From assembly GCF_051106095.1 (NCBI RefSeq), contig NC_135786.1, positions 214,155,001 to 214,219,000 of the forward strand: 64,000 nt of DNA, in the 5' to 3' direction. Positions 1 to 38,859 of the stretch are shown here, one piece after another. The DNA is from Pogona vitticeps. Taxonomy: Eukaryota > Chordata > Lepidosauria > Squamata > Agamidae. Both the position numbers and the translations under genes were made by a program. Every line of letters begins with the position of its first letter. The stretch's first letter is position 1. The notes beneath the pieces are model-generated. The model was not told where the DNA came from and ran no database searches. It saw only the letters and a program-made list of their open reading frames with translations.

Positions 1-1690
1 AAGTATTAATGGATAAGTTCCAGTTGTTGAGACCTGAGGATGTGGACAGGGTGCTTGGATGTGTCCATTCTACCACCACTCCACTCGAACCTTGCCCATC
101 AGCTAATTGGAAGATCTGCCAGGGAGGTTCGCACCTGGGTCCAGGAGGCCATGAATGCCTCTTTGAGAGAGGGAGTGGTCCCTACGACCTTGAAAGTGGC
201 GGTAATTCAGCCACTCCTCAAAAAGCCTAACCTGGACCCAAGGCTGGTGGTTAACTATCGACCAGTGGTGAACCTCCCTTATTTGGGCAAAGTGTTGGAG
301 CGGGTTGTGGCTGGGCAACTCCAGGTGCTGCTGGATGAAATGGATTTTCTGGATCCACTTCAATTGGGTTTCAGGCCAGGCTTTGGTATGGAGACTGCCT
401 TGGTTGGGAGAGACAGGGGAGTGTGACCCTGTTGATGCTCCTGGACCTCTCAGCGGCTTCGGACACCATCGACCATGGTGTCCTTCTGGATAGGCTGGCT
501 GGGTTGGGAGTTGGAGGCACTGCTTTATGGTGGTTCTGCTCCTTCCTGGCTGACCATGTCCAGAGGGCGGTGCTGGGGGACACTTGCTCTGTCCCATGGC
601 ATTTATATCATGGAGTTCCTCAGGGCTTGATACTGTCCCCCATGCTGTTTAACATCTAGATGGAACCGCTGGGAGAGATCATCAGGAGGTTCGGGCTGAG
701 GAGTCAGCATTATGCTGATGACAGTCAGCCCTACCTCTCATTTTCCACCAATCCAGGCGAGGTGGTTTCTGTGCTGAGCTCGTGTCTGTACCTGATAATG
801 GACTGGTTGAGGGTTCCAGACAAGACAGAAGCGCTATTAGTAGGTGCTTCGCTGGACAGGCTGGAGGGCTATTTCCCTGCCCTGAATGGGGTTACACTCC
901 CCCTAAGGGACAGGGTCCACAGCTTGGGAGTGCTTCTGGACCCCAATCTAACACTGGATGCCCAGATGGACTCGGTGGCAGGGGCGCCTTCCTTCACCTG
1001 CGGACATTATACCAGCTATGGCCCTACCTCGATGAGTGGAGTCTCATGACAGTTACACATGCACTGGTAACATCTCGTATAGATTATTGCAATACGCTCT
1101 ATGTGGGGCTGCCTTTGGAGACAGTCCGGCAACTGCAACTGGTCCAGAATTGAGCTGCGCAGCTGCTGAGTGGTGGGGCCACTAGGGGACACATCAAGCC
1201 AATTCTGTTTAAATTACATTGGCTACCAGTTGTTACCCAGGCCAGATTCAAAGTGCTTGTTTTGACATATAAAGCCCTAAATGGCTTGGGCCCTGGATAC
1301 CTGAAGGACCACCTACTTCCATATGAACCTACCCGGCAGGTAAGATCTAGCCAGGGAGCTCTTTTGAAAGAGCCGTCCCTCAAGGAGGTAAGAAGGATGG
1401 CTTGTAGAGAAAGGGCCTTTTCGGCAGCTGCCCCCAGACTATGGAACGCCATCTCAATTGAGATTTGTCTGGCGCCAATGCTGATGACATTTCAGCACCA
1501 GGTCAAAACCTTCCTGTTCTAGAAGGCATTTAACTGAAATAATATCAACTGTGGGTCCTGATGGCAATCTTTAGAGTATATATTTTAATTATATTTTAAT
1601 TGTTTTATTTTTTTTTTTACTGTATTTTAATTGTTGTAAGCCACTCAGAGACCTTTAGGTAGTGTGGATGGCATATAAGTTAAATAAATA
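1..1690 (+). mobile_element. L2/CR1-clade LINE, 3' part, degraded
   Basis: This is the reverse-transcriptase half and 3' end of a non-LTR retrotransposon inside a MATN2 intron. Broken reading frames on this strand carry RT landmarks: NYRPVVNLP near 245-275, LDLSAASDTIDHG near 440-480, GVPQG near 612-630, and the catalytic box as YADD near 710. A C-terminal stretch with ALNGLGPGYLKDHL lies near 1275-1310. The 3' end runs into AT-rich sequence ending in TTAAATAAATAAT near 1680, as is usual for reptile L2. Frames are interrupted by several stops and shifts, so it is inactive. The 5' end lies outside the window. L2 is preferred over classical CR1 because the 3' end lacks the ATTCTATGA-type CR1 tail. 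Confidence 0.85.
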
Positions 1691-1787
1691 ATTATAATAC
1701 TACTACTGCAAGTAACTACATCTCTGCATCAAACTGAATTTAAATATTTTAAATCTGTGTTAATAGAAATGAATTGGCTGTTTTCAG

Positions 1788-22968
<21,181 letters not shown>

Positions 22969-23195
22969 AGTTTTTTGAACAGAAGTGTCTGTTGTGTTTG
23001 AAATATATTAAAAAATGTACCAAAGCTACACATGGAACAGTCTTCTCCCAGAAGAATTTATTGCTGTGGTATTTCATACTATATTGAATTTTTCACTGAC
23101 TGGAGACAAAACTGCAAGATGTTTTATAAAACTGTACTTGTTAAAAACAACCAAAATAAGCTATGTAATATAATAAACCGGTGCTGAAAAGATTG
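22969..23195 (+). terminator. MATN2: MATN2 3' UTR and polyadenylation signal
   Basis: The untranslated tail runs from the stop at 22968. A canonical AATAAA lies at 23172-23177, so cleavage is expected near 23190-23200. No cDNA evidence is available here. Confidence 0.65.
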
Positions 23196-23429
23196 TAGTT
23201 TAATTAGTTAAGTTTCAAGATGGTATAATCTTGGTTCTAGTGCAGAATTGTGCATAATAATGCACTCTCATGGAGGATGCCCTTTAACTGTCATGCTAAT
23301 ATTGGGATGGGTGGGAGGGAGGCACATTTGCAAGAGAAAATGGACAGCAAACTCTTCCTAAAACTAGCTGTTCATCTCCAAATGAAAGCTGAAGATGTTG
23401 TGTGGGGTGATCTTGGATAGATACAAGTT

Positions 23430-23651
23430 AAATGGCTGTTTTCCAGACAGAAGATTCAGAAGACAGTGATTTTAAACAGCTGATCAGCAGTTCTCTATGG
23501 GCGATCTTCGCTGGACGATGAGGTATTTCCCCATTGGAATGCATTAACCACTTTTCAATGCATTCCAATGGGTTTTTTTCTGCATGATGACGATTTCGCT
23601 GTACAGCAATTTTGACAGAACGGATTGTCGTCGTCATGCAGGGCACTACTG
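23430..23651 (-). mobile_element. Pogo/Tc1-type MITE, truncated
   Basis: The right end (GGGCACTACTG before TA at 23652-23653) and interior phrases (ATTGGAATGCATTAACC; CATTCCAATGGG) belong to the same family as 42491-42895 and 57957-58554. The other end is missing or too decayed to place. Confidence 0.7.
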
Positions 23652-23744
23652 TATCTGCTTCTTAGCTACCTTCTTCACCTCAATCTTTCCAAGGTTTTCT
23701 ACAGCCAAATGGCAACTGTTGCTGAATGAAAACAACACAGAGAC

Positions 23745-24170
23745 CCAGATCTGGGTAAAGTGCAGTCCGTGGGGCACATCCTGTCCAGCCTGCCCATCGC
23801 CACTGACTGAAAGCCCGAAGGGCCGCCTCTCTGCGGGGTGGGTGGGCAGGCAAGCGGCTGAGGGAAAGTGGAGGGAACACCTTCATCCCTCAGGGACGAG
23901 CTTCTGAAGCCTCATCTCCGTCTCCTACTCTGCCGGCCCATGGCCAGGCCGGCCTGACAGGCCCAAGCACCACCATGGCCCTGCCTCCCAGCTCATTAGG
24001 GTAGTCATGGTGGGGCCGTTGGTGGTGGGGGCAGGCGAGTGGCGCCGTCATGGCCTGCGGCGACTGTGGTGCCCGTGAGTGGCGGCCAGGTGAGGGCAGC
24101 TGTGGCGAGGAAGGGGGCGGATGGCGATGCCTTCACCTCTGCTCCTCTCCGAGGACCCTCATTTGTGTGT
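23745..24170 (+). mobile_element. hAT-like element, GC-rich, ends uncertain
   Basis: The start AGATCTGGGTAAAGTGCAGT followed by CCGTGGGGCACATCCTGTCC parallels the hAT element at 26970 (AGACCTGGGCAAAGTGTGGC... CGTTCCTGTCCAGCCCGCCC). The interior is unusually GC-rich. I could not fix the right end or a target duplication. The short open frames across it are not supported as genes. Confidence 0.55.
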
Positions 24171-24179
24171 GCTTCGAGA

Positions 24180-25155
24180 ACAGCGGCCTCACAGGCACTA
24201 AACAGGTGAATGGGTTTGTGAAATGAGTAAGAAAGCAAACCAACCTCCCCCTTATGAACATGGAGACTTCCTAATGTTTTAAACCAGAACTTGATGTCTT
24301 TATTGGAGAAGAATTAAATGCAAATAATCTCTTCCAGCTAGGATTGGATCCCAGTAACTACTTCCTGCAAATATATAGCTGTAGCTATGGGGATTAAATT
24401 TAACCTGGGCATTCTCATCCCATTTTGATGACAATAACCGTAGCAGTCTTTTAAGTAGAATAAACACAATTGCCTACTAAACCAATGACCTGATCAGTTT
24501 AGGATTTATACATATATTCTGAGGTGCAACAAACTAAAATAAAGCTTGTTTTATAGTATCTTTAAATCAGCTTTGAATATTTCTGAATGTAATTCTATTT
24601 TCAATAACTGGTTAAAATGACCAGTTGTTACTCTGTAATTTGTTTCAATCATGTTTGAACTATGGAACAACAGTTCTGACTGACCAATAATATAGAAAAT
24701 CTGGCTGGGTACATCACCCTCTTTTCTTTTCTTCCAGATATTTGATTCTATAAAGCCTTCGTATGTAGCACACATATAACTTTTGAGTTGACAACACAGG
24801 AAGACCAATCTCATCTTTGTACCAGCTTGTGTCGATCACACTATCATGCTTAAGCCAGCTTTGTGTTCATACTCAATGGATCTCTTTAGAGGTTTAGTTC
24901 CAGTGTGAGACACCCAATGCCACAGAATTATTAATACCATAGTGAGCTACCTCTCTTTTGTTAATCTGTACACCCAAAAGCAGAGAATCAGCACTGCTGC
25001 TGTTTTTCTTTAAACAATCAGGAACAACTGAAGACATCAAATATAAAACTGCAACTACACCCACTGCCATCTCAAAATATCTATTTTTAATCTATCGTTA
25101 ACTGTTGCTGTTCCTTTTCATCTTTAAAAAAGGGCTACTGGCTCACTTATTAAAT
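24180..25155. other. Intergenic, nothing recognised
   Basis: AT-rich sequence between MATN2 and RPL30. I see no exon, RNA gene or clear transposon here. Confidence 0.4.
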
Positions 25156-25159
25156 ATAA

Positions 25160-25905
25160 CATCTATTTCTGTTGTTTAGTTCTTAAGTCATGTCCGACTC
25201 TTCATGACCTCATGGACCAGAGCACGCCAGGCCCTCCTGTCTTCCACCTCCGCCTGGAGTTGGATCAAAGTCACATTGGTAGCTTCAATGACACTGTCCA
25301 GCCATCTCGTCCTCTGTTGGCCCCTTCTCTTGCCTTCACACTTTCCTAACATCAGCGTCTTTTCCAGGGAGTCTTCTCTTATGAGATGGCCAAAGTATTG
25401 GAGCCTCAGCTTCAGGATCTGTCCTTCCAGTGAGCACTCAGGGTTGATTTCCTTTAGAATGGATAGGTTTGATCTCCTTGCAGTGAAAAGCATCAATTCT
25501 TTGGCAGTCAGCCTTCTTTATGGTCCAGCTCTCACTTCCATAGCTTTGACTATGTGGACCTTTGCTGGCAAGGCGATGTCTCTGCTTTTTAAGATGCTTA
25601 GGTTTGCCATTGCTTTCCTCCCAAGAAGCAGGTATCTTTTGATTTCATGGCTGCTGTCACCCTCTGCAGTGATCATGGAGTTCAAGAAAGTAAAATCTGT
25701 CACCGCCTATATATCTTCCCCTTCTATTTGCCAGGAGGTGATGGGACCAATGGCCATGATCTTAGTTTTTCTGATGTTGAGCTTCAGATCATTTTTGGCG
25801 CTCTCCTCTTCCACCCTCATTAAGAGGTTCTTTAATTCCTCCTTACTTTCTGCCATCAGAGCGGTATCGTCTACAATTGGAGGTTGTTGATATTTCTTCT
25901 GGCAA
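25160..25905 (-). mobile_element. Bov-B (RTE clade) LINE, 3' part
   Basis: The minus strand encodes the Bov-B ORF2 C-terminus (LKLRLQYFGHLIREDSLEKT; CEGKRRGQQRTRWLDSVIEA; EDRRAWRALVHEVMKSRT) and upstream RT fragments (TDFTFLNSMITAEGDSSHEI; KRYLLLGRKAMANLSILKSR). The 3' end at about 25165 has the typical GTCCGACTC / GTTGTTTAG Bov-B tail. Frames are broken in a few places. It lies downstream of both MATN2 and RPL30. Confidence 0.92.
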
Positions 25906-26627
25906 TCTTAATTCCAGTTTTGGATTCCTCCAGTTCTGCCTTTCGCATGAAGTATTATGCATATAAGATAAATAATCATGGGGAACAATATTCAGCTTTG
26001 TCGTACTCCTTGCCCAATTTTGGAAAAGCAAAATGCCTTTGGGAAGCACCACAAGCACAGCCAAGGTGAAACTGGCAACGTAGGAATTTTAATTAAGGCA
26101 CTTGTTTTTGTGAATAGTACAGCAACGTCCTACAATTGTATACTGTATATGTTTGCTACCACCCCACGGCAACTACATCTAAGTATATTTAACTGAAATG
26201 AATGTAAATCTCTTTCACATTTTATTTCAATCCACTTACTCTACTTTACACTGATAGTTCCTGGGACTGTAAAACTTAGTAAATATGTGGTAAATGCCAC
26301 ATGTCTGCAGTGATTTGTAAGAAAGAGAATCCACAACAACTGGATTCCAAAGAATATACACAGAAATCTAGCAATCAATGACAAAGTCATTTTCACGCTG
26401 GATAGACAACTTATGAGAATTTAGTGTGAAAGAATCTCACTGGCCTTAGCAGTCAGTACTTGAGTGCATTCGCTGGCTTCAGTGGAACACTGATACACCT
26501 AACTAGATTACATTATCTTGCTCTTCCTTTGGATTTTGGCTTGAATGTTTTTCTTCCTTCCACAACACTTTCCGTATAAGTGATCCAAGTCATGAAAGTT
26601 CATACCAATAAAAGTGTTATAACCAAT
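25906..26627. other. Intergenic, nothing recognised
   Basis: No gene or clear repeat seen between the Bov-B copy and the RPL30 3' end. Confidence 0.4.
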
Positions 26628-26659
26628 TTTATTACATAAAATTTAAAGTTCTGCCATGT
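26628..26659 (-). terminator. RPL30: RPL30 3' UTR and polyadenylation signal
   Basis: On the minus strand AATAAA lies at 26633-26628, about 27 bases after the TAA stop (26662-26660). Ribosomal-protein messages usually have such short 3' UTRs. Confidence 0.8.
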
Positions 26660-31921
<5,262 letters not shown>

Positions 31922-31942
<21 letters not shown>

Positions 31943-31972
31943 CCTGCCGGCTCACCTGGGCCCCGCCGATAC
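31922..31972 (-). CDS. RPL30: RPL30 exon 2 with start codon
   Basis: Acceptor TTTGTGTAG at 31973-31981 and donor GTGAGT. The ATG at 31942-31940 in GCAGGATGG context opens MVAAKKT (coding 31922-31942). The 30 bases before it are 5' UTR. Confidence 0.95.
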
Positions 31973-32081
31973 CTACACAAAGGAAAAGCAAGACGGTTAA
32001 CGATGCTCCCTCAAGAGTACTCTTGTCTCCCACCTCACGTTAACCGTCCCCCTTAAAGCTAAACCCCGCGGACCCACTCAC

Positions 32082-32126
32082 CACCGAAGCACCTCTAAGA
32101 TGGCCGGGCAACGAGGAAAGGAAGGA
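32082..32126 (-). promoter_or_regulatory. RPL30: RPL30 first (non-coding) exon and TOP start
   Basis: On the minus strand a pyrimidine tract CTTCCTTTCCTC leads into GTTGCCCGGCCATCTTAGAG and a donor GTGAGT at 32081. This parallels the human RPL30 5' UTR (CTCCTTTCTCGTTCCCCGGC). A C within a pyrimidine tract is the normal start of ribosomal-protein genes and makes the mRNA a target of mTOR-dependent translational control. The exact start base is inferred. Confidence 0.85.
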
Positions 32127-32819
32127 GCTCCCACAATGCAACGCGCCTAACCACGCGATTGAGCCGCCGCGAACAGCAAAAGTCGCGAGAGGAGGAACTC
32201 CTATTTCCCTCCCCCTCACTTTCTGACAGATGCCTCGGCTGTGGTACTGAGCATGCGCAAGCCCTCAGTTGTGTCGCCTCAAGAGGGCACCATAGAGATA
32301 GGATGTAGGACCTTACAGTCTCGGAGACGGGAACGACACTTCCGCGTTTCAATTGAACGTGCGCCCAGCAAGACCGCCCTTACGGGCAAAGTATGTAAGC
32401 CTGGGTGGCTGTCGCGGCATTCAAATCGGAGCCGCGCTTAGCTTGAGCAACCGCTCATTCATTGAGCAAAGCTTGCAAAGAGGGTGTGAATGCGTGGACG
32501 TTTGGCTTGTTTAAGACGTGCTTGCTTTTTTTTTTTTTTTTTTTTGGTAAACCAGAGGTTGCAGGTGCAAAATCTCCTAATACCCAACGAGACTGAAATT
32601 CTTAGTCGATACGCATAGCTTTTTAGCTGAATCTGTGAACATTTTGGAGGACAACTGTAGCTGGATAACGATATTCAGATACTGTAAATAAAGAAGTTGT
32701 GATTCAGTTCATTAAAGATGTGAAGCAGTTCCTGCTTTTTGGTGGGAAATGACAACTTTTTGAACGCTAACAGATTTATTTAGTTTAACAGGGGAGTCTA
32801 CAACAACTTCTATCGGTTC

Positions 32820-34065
32820 AAAACAACCAAGATCTGGTAACTGTCCAAATTGTGAGGACGATAACTGTCTGGAAATTGACAGGATTCATTGAGGTGCTGG
32901 CCCAAAACATTTCTGATCGGTGGGCTTCCTCAGCGGAGCACTCCGGACCGCACATATTGTCCCACAACAAGGGTGTCTGGCCCAATCTCCCTCCGGTGGT
33001 GGGTGTTTGAAGGAAGGGTCCGGCCAAATCACCTTCCTCGAGTGACCTTGTCCTCACGGAAAGACCACGGCCATCCATTCTAGAGCTTCTGCCGATGTCC
33101 TCTTTTCTTTAGACTTGTCTGGGTCAGGTAGCAACCTTCCTGCATTCAAATTAGGGAAGACCTCCAACAACCGGCACATTTTTCTCCCCCTCTTTTTCCT
33201 CCCCTTCCTTCTTTTTGTCTCCTTGGTACACCAAACTGTCTCCTCCTACTTGGTTCCCATGTATCAGTGGTCAGGGAACAGGGGTAAATTACCCCAAATG
33301 GGGTAAAAATGAAAATCCTGGGGGTAATGAAGACGCCACCCTAACCCCCTTTCCTCTTCCTCCTCCTCCTCGTTTGCCCAGAGGGGGGTCCCTGGCAGCC
33401 CAAACACCCTCTTCCCACCCCCTTCTCTGGCCCAGCTGCAACCGAACCACTGGCTTCCTTCGGCGGCACCGCCGTGCTGGCCAGCTGGGCCTGGAAGAGC
33501 CTCTTGCCCTCAGTGCAGCAGCTGTCATGGTGTTTTGACACCGAGGTCCGTGGCCTCCTCGGTGGAGCCGGTGCCAGAGCGGGAGGCGGCATTGGAGAGA
33601 GGGAACTGCCCCATGGGGCCAAGGACTGAGCGCGGCCCCGCCAGGCAGCAGCAAAGGAGGTGTCAGCGGCAGCCCAGGCGGCGAGGCTTCGGTGGCGGCG
33701 CTCGACTGGCCAGGTGTGACCAAGAGCCTTCCTTTCAAATCAAGGGGGTAATGTCGGCGTTTATTAATTTTTTAGGGGGTAAAAGGTAAAAAAGTTCCCT
33801 GACCCCTGCCATATATCCTCCTCCCACATGGGAAAAATTAATTCCTCCTCCCCTTTTCCCTCTCTCTCTTCCACTAGACAGATTTCAATCTTCTCCTCTT
33901 TCCCCTTTGATTCCCTTCTTTCCCCTTCCTCCACATTCAACTCCTCACTTGTCTTCTCTACTTCTGTATCTCTCTCCCACTCAGATGTCTCTAGCTGAGG
34001 GGACGGCTCACTCTCTTCTTTCTCCTTTCGTTCTACTGCTCCTTCACAGAAGGACATACATTACC
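32820..34065 (-). mobile_element. Unclassified glutamate-rich repeat, copy 1, split by a hAT
   Basis: The minus strand near 34057-33820 encodes a glutamate-rich stretch, and near 33050-32850 a segment with CTTGTTGTGGGAC and TGTGCGGT. Both parts have counterparts, in the same order, at 44440-45190. The two halves are separated by the hAT element at 33265-33808. It may be a retroelement fossil; no hallmark enzyme domain is visible and the family is unknown. It is broken. Confidence 0.45.
33265..33808. mobile_element. hAT element with GC-rich interior
   Basis: 544 bp with ends CAGTGGTCAGGGAACAGGGG and GTTCCCTGACCCCTG. Flanks CCATGTAT (33257-33264) and CCATATAT (33809-33816) agree at 7 of 8 positions. 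Terminal zones contain GGGGTAA-type runs, whereas the middle (about 33360-33720) is CpG-rich and coding-like in base composition. No transposase is visible. Confidence 0.82.
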
Positions 34066-34069
34066 CAGG

Positions 34070-35737
34070 GAAAACACTTTCTCAGATATTGAATAGGCTT
34101 ACTGACGGTGTATCTGGAGGCAAGGAAATAGTATTTTTGTGAAAATAAATATTGTAGTATATTTGTGAAGATAAGGATGCTTAGATGGGACATAATTACG
34201 CTTTTTCTGAGTTAATCGCCTATTTCTGATTCTCTGAAACTACCCCATCTCAAACTGGTTCTTCAGATTTGTACGGATACATCTTTAAAATACAGACCTT
34301 GCGGCTTCAATAGCGTTCTTGTTTGGTCCCTCACCCCTAATCTGCTAGTCTCCTGCCCGGTGCAAAGTCTTGCATGAGTCCAAAGCTCAGTTTTCATTAT
34401 ATTTAAGTGGTTCAATAAAGGCATTCTTCTTGTTCTCACCTACCGGCGGTGCTGAGCCGAACAAAGATGTTGTGTTGCATGCAAACCAGTGTCTCAGGTT
34501 CTTCAGCGAGCAAATTATTTTCCTTCCTGCACTACTGGTCCCATTTATTTCACCTTGAATGATCGCCTGGAACAACCTGCTTTGTTTCCCATTACATGAC
34601 TGTGTTCCTCTAAACATTCTGCATTTTATTTAATTTAATGATAGGGGTTTTTTTTATTCATTTGCCTTTGTAATTCTTCATAGATCACCTTCCCAAGCTA
34701 AGGAATCCTTAACATTTTGTGACAAGTCTACACTTCATATACCGTACTTATATTTGTTTTCATAATTACTTATGTTGAAGTCCAAAATTTTGTGCTATAA
34801 AGTAGAATAAAATATACATAGTACCATAATGTGCCTTCTCAAAGCCACTTTTCATTTTTACATGTTTCATCTTAAGGAAATTGCTCCAAGACACCTCTTT
34901 TTTTTAATTGCATGTGCTTCCACTGTTCATTGAACCGAATTCAGAAGTATTAATGTTTGCCAACTCTTCAAGTGCATTTCTTGGCCTGCTTTCTTTTTAT
35001 TGATGACTTTGAACTTGATTAACAAATAAAGATGTTACCGAAATCCAATGCTGGATAAAAGCTGAGTGCTTGTCTTATTGTGAAAAATAATTTCACTGTT
35101 TGCTTGGTCATACCAAATATGAAAAAGTTTAACAGACAAGCCTTTGGTCACTAAATGGCAGCTGCAAATGTCTTCCTAATGGGTGTTTCTGCTTTTAAAA
35201 TGTTTTAACTCACTGTTTATTTAATAGACTAACAGGGAAAACTGAAGAAAGCAGTGGTAGGTTACAAAATGTTAAGCAAAACAGCATTAGAATAGGTGCC
35301 ACATCTGCTAAAGGTGGGGCAAACCTGTTAAATGCAGTAGTGTTCTTTTGAGCTAAAAGTGATTGGAAAACATTTTTTTTAAAATGTATGGAATTTATAA
35401 CAAAGTAATTGTAACTAGAATGACTGAGAACAAAATTCTTTTTCACAGATTTGGTTATAATAAATTAAACCGAGTGATCCCAAATCAAATGATTAATACT
35501 TTTGGTGGACTACAAAAATATTGTAAACAGACAGAGACTCTTGATTGGGCTGTGCTATACAGAGCAGGGGACAGAAAAGTTTTTAAAAAGAGACCAAATC
35601 TCTGGTCTGGGTATTGAAGATTCAGAATTTAGTTAAAGCAAAATTGCAAGATTGAGGTTGCATACTTCAAAAAACTGTATTGTGTTGGCAGTGGCAGATT
35701 TGACTTGATACATACAGTGAATTGTCTTTTTCCATTC
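34070..35737. other. Intergenic, nothing secure
   Basis: AT-rich DNA upstream of RPL30. An AATAAAGGCATTCTTCTTGT-type string near 34414 followed by TTCTCACC recalls an LTR polyadenylation zone, but no ends or coding parts support it. The remainder is unrecognised. Confidence 0.35.
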
Positions 35738-35745
35738 CTATAGAT

Positions 35746-35918
35746 CAATGATCTCCAAACTTTTCACTGTGAGGGGCACATTGTATATTTTGCAAATTTT
35801 TAGGGCCAAAGGAACACACATGTGCATGCACACCCACCTGCCCGCATGCATGCATGGGCTGGATAAAAAGGCAAGGTAGGGCAGATGTGGCCTGCAGGCC
35901 GTAGTTTGGGGACCCCCG
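35746..35918. mobile_element. hAT element, non-autonomous
   Basis: 173 bp starting CAATGATCTCCAAACTTTTC and ending GTAGTTTGGGGACCCCCG, with an exact 8-bp duplication CTATAGAT (35738-35745, 35919-35926). The interior has GGGCTGGATAAAAAGG and GGCCTGCAGGCCGTAG, typical of Charlie-like hAT copies. Confidence 0.88.
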
Positions 35919-35929
35919 CTATAGATGAA

Positions 35930-37170
35930 GGACTGCCAGTCATTCCGACCAGAAGAAGACAAAGAGGCTGTCCATGCTAGCATATATATTTATATATTAG
36001 CTGCTGCTGGTACAGTTTGGTTCGAACCAAATGACGATGTCCACATGTTTCCACTTAGCTTGGTTCATCCCGCTCCTTTAACAGCTGTTGCACTCCTTTC
36101 TGGCACAGTGGTAGGGCATGTATTCTTTTTTGTAAGATTTAGTGTGACTCCAATTACAGTAGTTCGTGTAGCCGGTGCAGATGGTTAGCCTGCATCCAAA
36201 TGGAACCTTGCATAGCATTAACTGAGAAAACAACCCTGTGATGTATTAGATGGGTTTGGCATTAAAAAGGAGGGCGAAGAAACCTCCCCCTCTATTTTGT
36301 CATTTAAATATATATATATATTTCCCTAACCGACACAGTGAAATTCTAATACCAGGCTAGGGTGATGCATTGCCATTTTGATATTCCACTTATTTTATTT
36401 AACAACAACAAAAAAGGAAGGCCACCCCAGTCCACTGACTGATGGCCACAAGAAAAGGCAGGAAAGGGAGCTATGTTCATTCCATAGCCTCTGCCCCCAT
36501 AAGGTGATGCAGACCCTGGCTGAGGAGAAAGGCAGGAAAAGGGGAGTTACCACCTTTCTGTCTCACTAGCCTCCATTTCAACTTTTCCCCTTGTGCTGCT
36601 GCCTCCTTACTCATGAGTAAACCCAGTAAACTTTGCTCTGTGTGGACGTGTAGCATGAGAGAAGAGGACCATAGCATGATCTCCAGAGTGGATGGATGGA
36701 CTGCTCATGTGAGAGTTAAAATAGACCACACTTACGATAAGAACCTTTTTAGCTTTGACTAGACCACACTGAATTTCCCAGTGTGGACAGGCTGTTTAAA
36801 GATAGGCTACAATCATAACTTTTTGGAAGTCACTAATTCATACGGTCAACATAAGTTGGAAGCAGTTTGACAACACAGAACAATAATAATTAGAGTTATA
36901 ATTAGAGATGAAAGCATCTTAATGATGAAGAGAGATGACTGATGTAATCTCTGAGGATGAGAGTCAAATTTCGAAGGAATCCTATGCTTAAGTCCTGAGG
37001 ACTAATTACCAAACACAGCAAGCTTATTTGCATCACCCTGGAAGTAAGTGAAGCTCATGCTGTGACAGTCACATTAGTTAATAATTTCTCTCTTCCAGCC
37101 ACGAGTTATCTCTAATAATCTCTTTTTGGCCACAGTGAATCCTCCGTTGCAGCTTTTTTTTAAGCTGGTT
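35930..37170. other. Intergenic, nothing recognised
   Basis: Contains a short (TA)n near 36308 and no supported gene. Confidence 0.35.
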
Positions 37171-37179
37171 AATCACACA

Positions 37180-37685
37180 AAGCAATCAAAAACTTTGAAG
37201 GGCACCTATGACGGACTTGGAAAAGATCCTTAAGCAAAATGATTTGTCTCTGGGGACCAATGCCAAGATCATCCACACTAAGGTACTTCAATTACTATGT
37301 AAGAATTTGAAAGTTGGACAATAAAGAAAGCTGGGAAGAAAAAATATATTCAAAATGTGATGTTTGAGAAGAACATTATCAATATCATGGACCACTAGAA
37401 AGACTAATAAATGGCTTCTAGATCAGAAGCCAGAACTCTCACTAGAAGCAAAAATGACTAATCTGAGAGGATTGTACTTCGGGCACATAATGAGAAAAGG
37501 CTCATTTAGAAAAAAAATAATGCTAAGAACAGTTGACACCAGCAGGAAAAAAAGAAAGGCTCACCATGAGATGAATAGACTCAATAAAGGAAGCTGTGGC
37601 CTTTAGTTTGGAAGACCTGAGCAGGGATGTTCATGGATGTCATTAATTTACAGAGTTGCCATAAATCCAAAGGATTTGAGAGCTC
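37180..37685 (+). mobile_element. Bov-B-like (RTE) LINE, 3' part, old
   Basis: The plus strand encodes LLDQKPELSLEAKMTNLRGL then YFGHIMRKGSFRKKIMLRT, equivalent to the Bov-B C-terminus at 25188-25496. The 3' tail AGAGTTGCCATAAATCCAAA follows near 37655. It is more diverged than the 25.2-kb copy, hence older. Confidence 0.75.
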
Positions 37686-37689
37686 ATAG

Positions 37690-38855
37690 AAACAAATAAG
37701 GCCTTGTATAGCAATCTCCATGTCAGGACTGGAACATTCACTGAGGGTTTGCATGCCTTTCTCAATAGAGATGGAGAAAAACAATTGACTACACATCCCC
37801 TAAGGTGAAATCTGATACTGCCAATACACTTCAAACAGCTTCTCCACTGGATTCTTACTAGTACAGTACTGTCATCTAAAAGATAAGGGTCTATGCTGCA
37901 GCTCTGTAACTCCTAGTCATTTGCTCAGCTTGTTAGAGTTCAGTAAGTTTTTAAAAACCCAAAATGTAAAATCAATTATTCCATAATTTTTTTTCTAAAT
38001 TACCCTAATGGTTATGCCAAATAAGATAAATGAATTTGACTTCCATAATTAATATGTATCACAGAACCCAGCTTTTCAGAGTATGGCTTTAAGATTGCCT
38101 GGGCAAAAAATACAACTCAGCATTGTGGACAAATATCCACTGTTTTAGGTTGTATTCTACAATTTGCCAGAACAGCTTTGGCATGTCCTAAAATAAGCAG
38201 AGATTAAACTTACTTTGTTTGTACATTTCCCCCCCTAGTAGATAACTCAGAGGCTTTATTACATGTTCAGTCAATTTTGTCTAGCTCATGCCTGGTCCTA
38301 TTCAGTTGTTGTCAGGAAAACAAATATACTTTGTTGTTCCAAACCCTGCACAATGAGGAATTTAGAACAGCAATAACATTGGTATTTGCTGAACCCGCAG
38401 GAACAGTTCTCATCATTCAGCCATCCAATCAAATAACAGTGGGGGGGGGGAAGGAAGGGGAGGTAGAGTGAAAAAGGGGATGTTGGCTGCTACAGCACAA
38501 AGAAAATCCTGAAGCTGACCATTAAACTGAACATATATCTGGGATATGCACAGAAAATCCAACTAGTATATGGGTGACAGAGTCTTGCTAAAAGCATGAT
38601 ATGTTATTGAACTACAGTTTGACGCCTTCTGAAGTACATGAATATACCTTTGTAAATATTCATCCTTCACTCTGATTAACATAAACTCAACCTAGGCAGC
38701 GTCCCCCAAAGAGGTGCTGTCCAAATATAATGAACTACAGTACCCATCACCCCCTGCCAGCACTATAGCAATACATCAACCTAGCATGGATACTCGGACA
38801 AGACGGAGGTCCTGAGGGTGGGCGGCCCCACCATCAGCAGTTTGGGAAACTCCCT
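37690..38855. other. Intergenic, nothing recognised
   Basis: Apart from a hAT-MITE-like fragment near 38700-38775 (AACTACAGTACCCATCACCC) no repeat or gene is evident. Confidence 0.35.
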
Positions 38856-38859
38856 ATCA

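Noticed and set aside
25204-25890. 228-residue plus-strand frame
   Set aside because: Antisense shadow of the Bov-B LINE coding strand.
33215-33789. Several open frames of 80-150 residues on both strands
   Set aside because: They lie inside a GC-rich hAT element and overlap each other; no domain is recognised.
34370-34480. Possible solo LTR (AATAAAGGC then TTCTCACC)
   Set aside because: No paired ends, no target duplication and no recognisable family.
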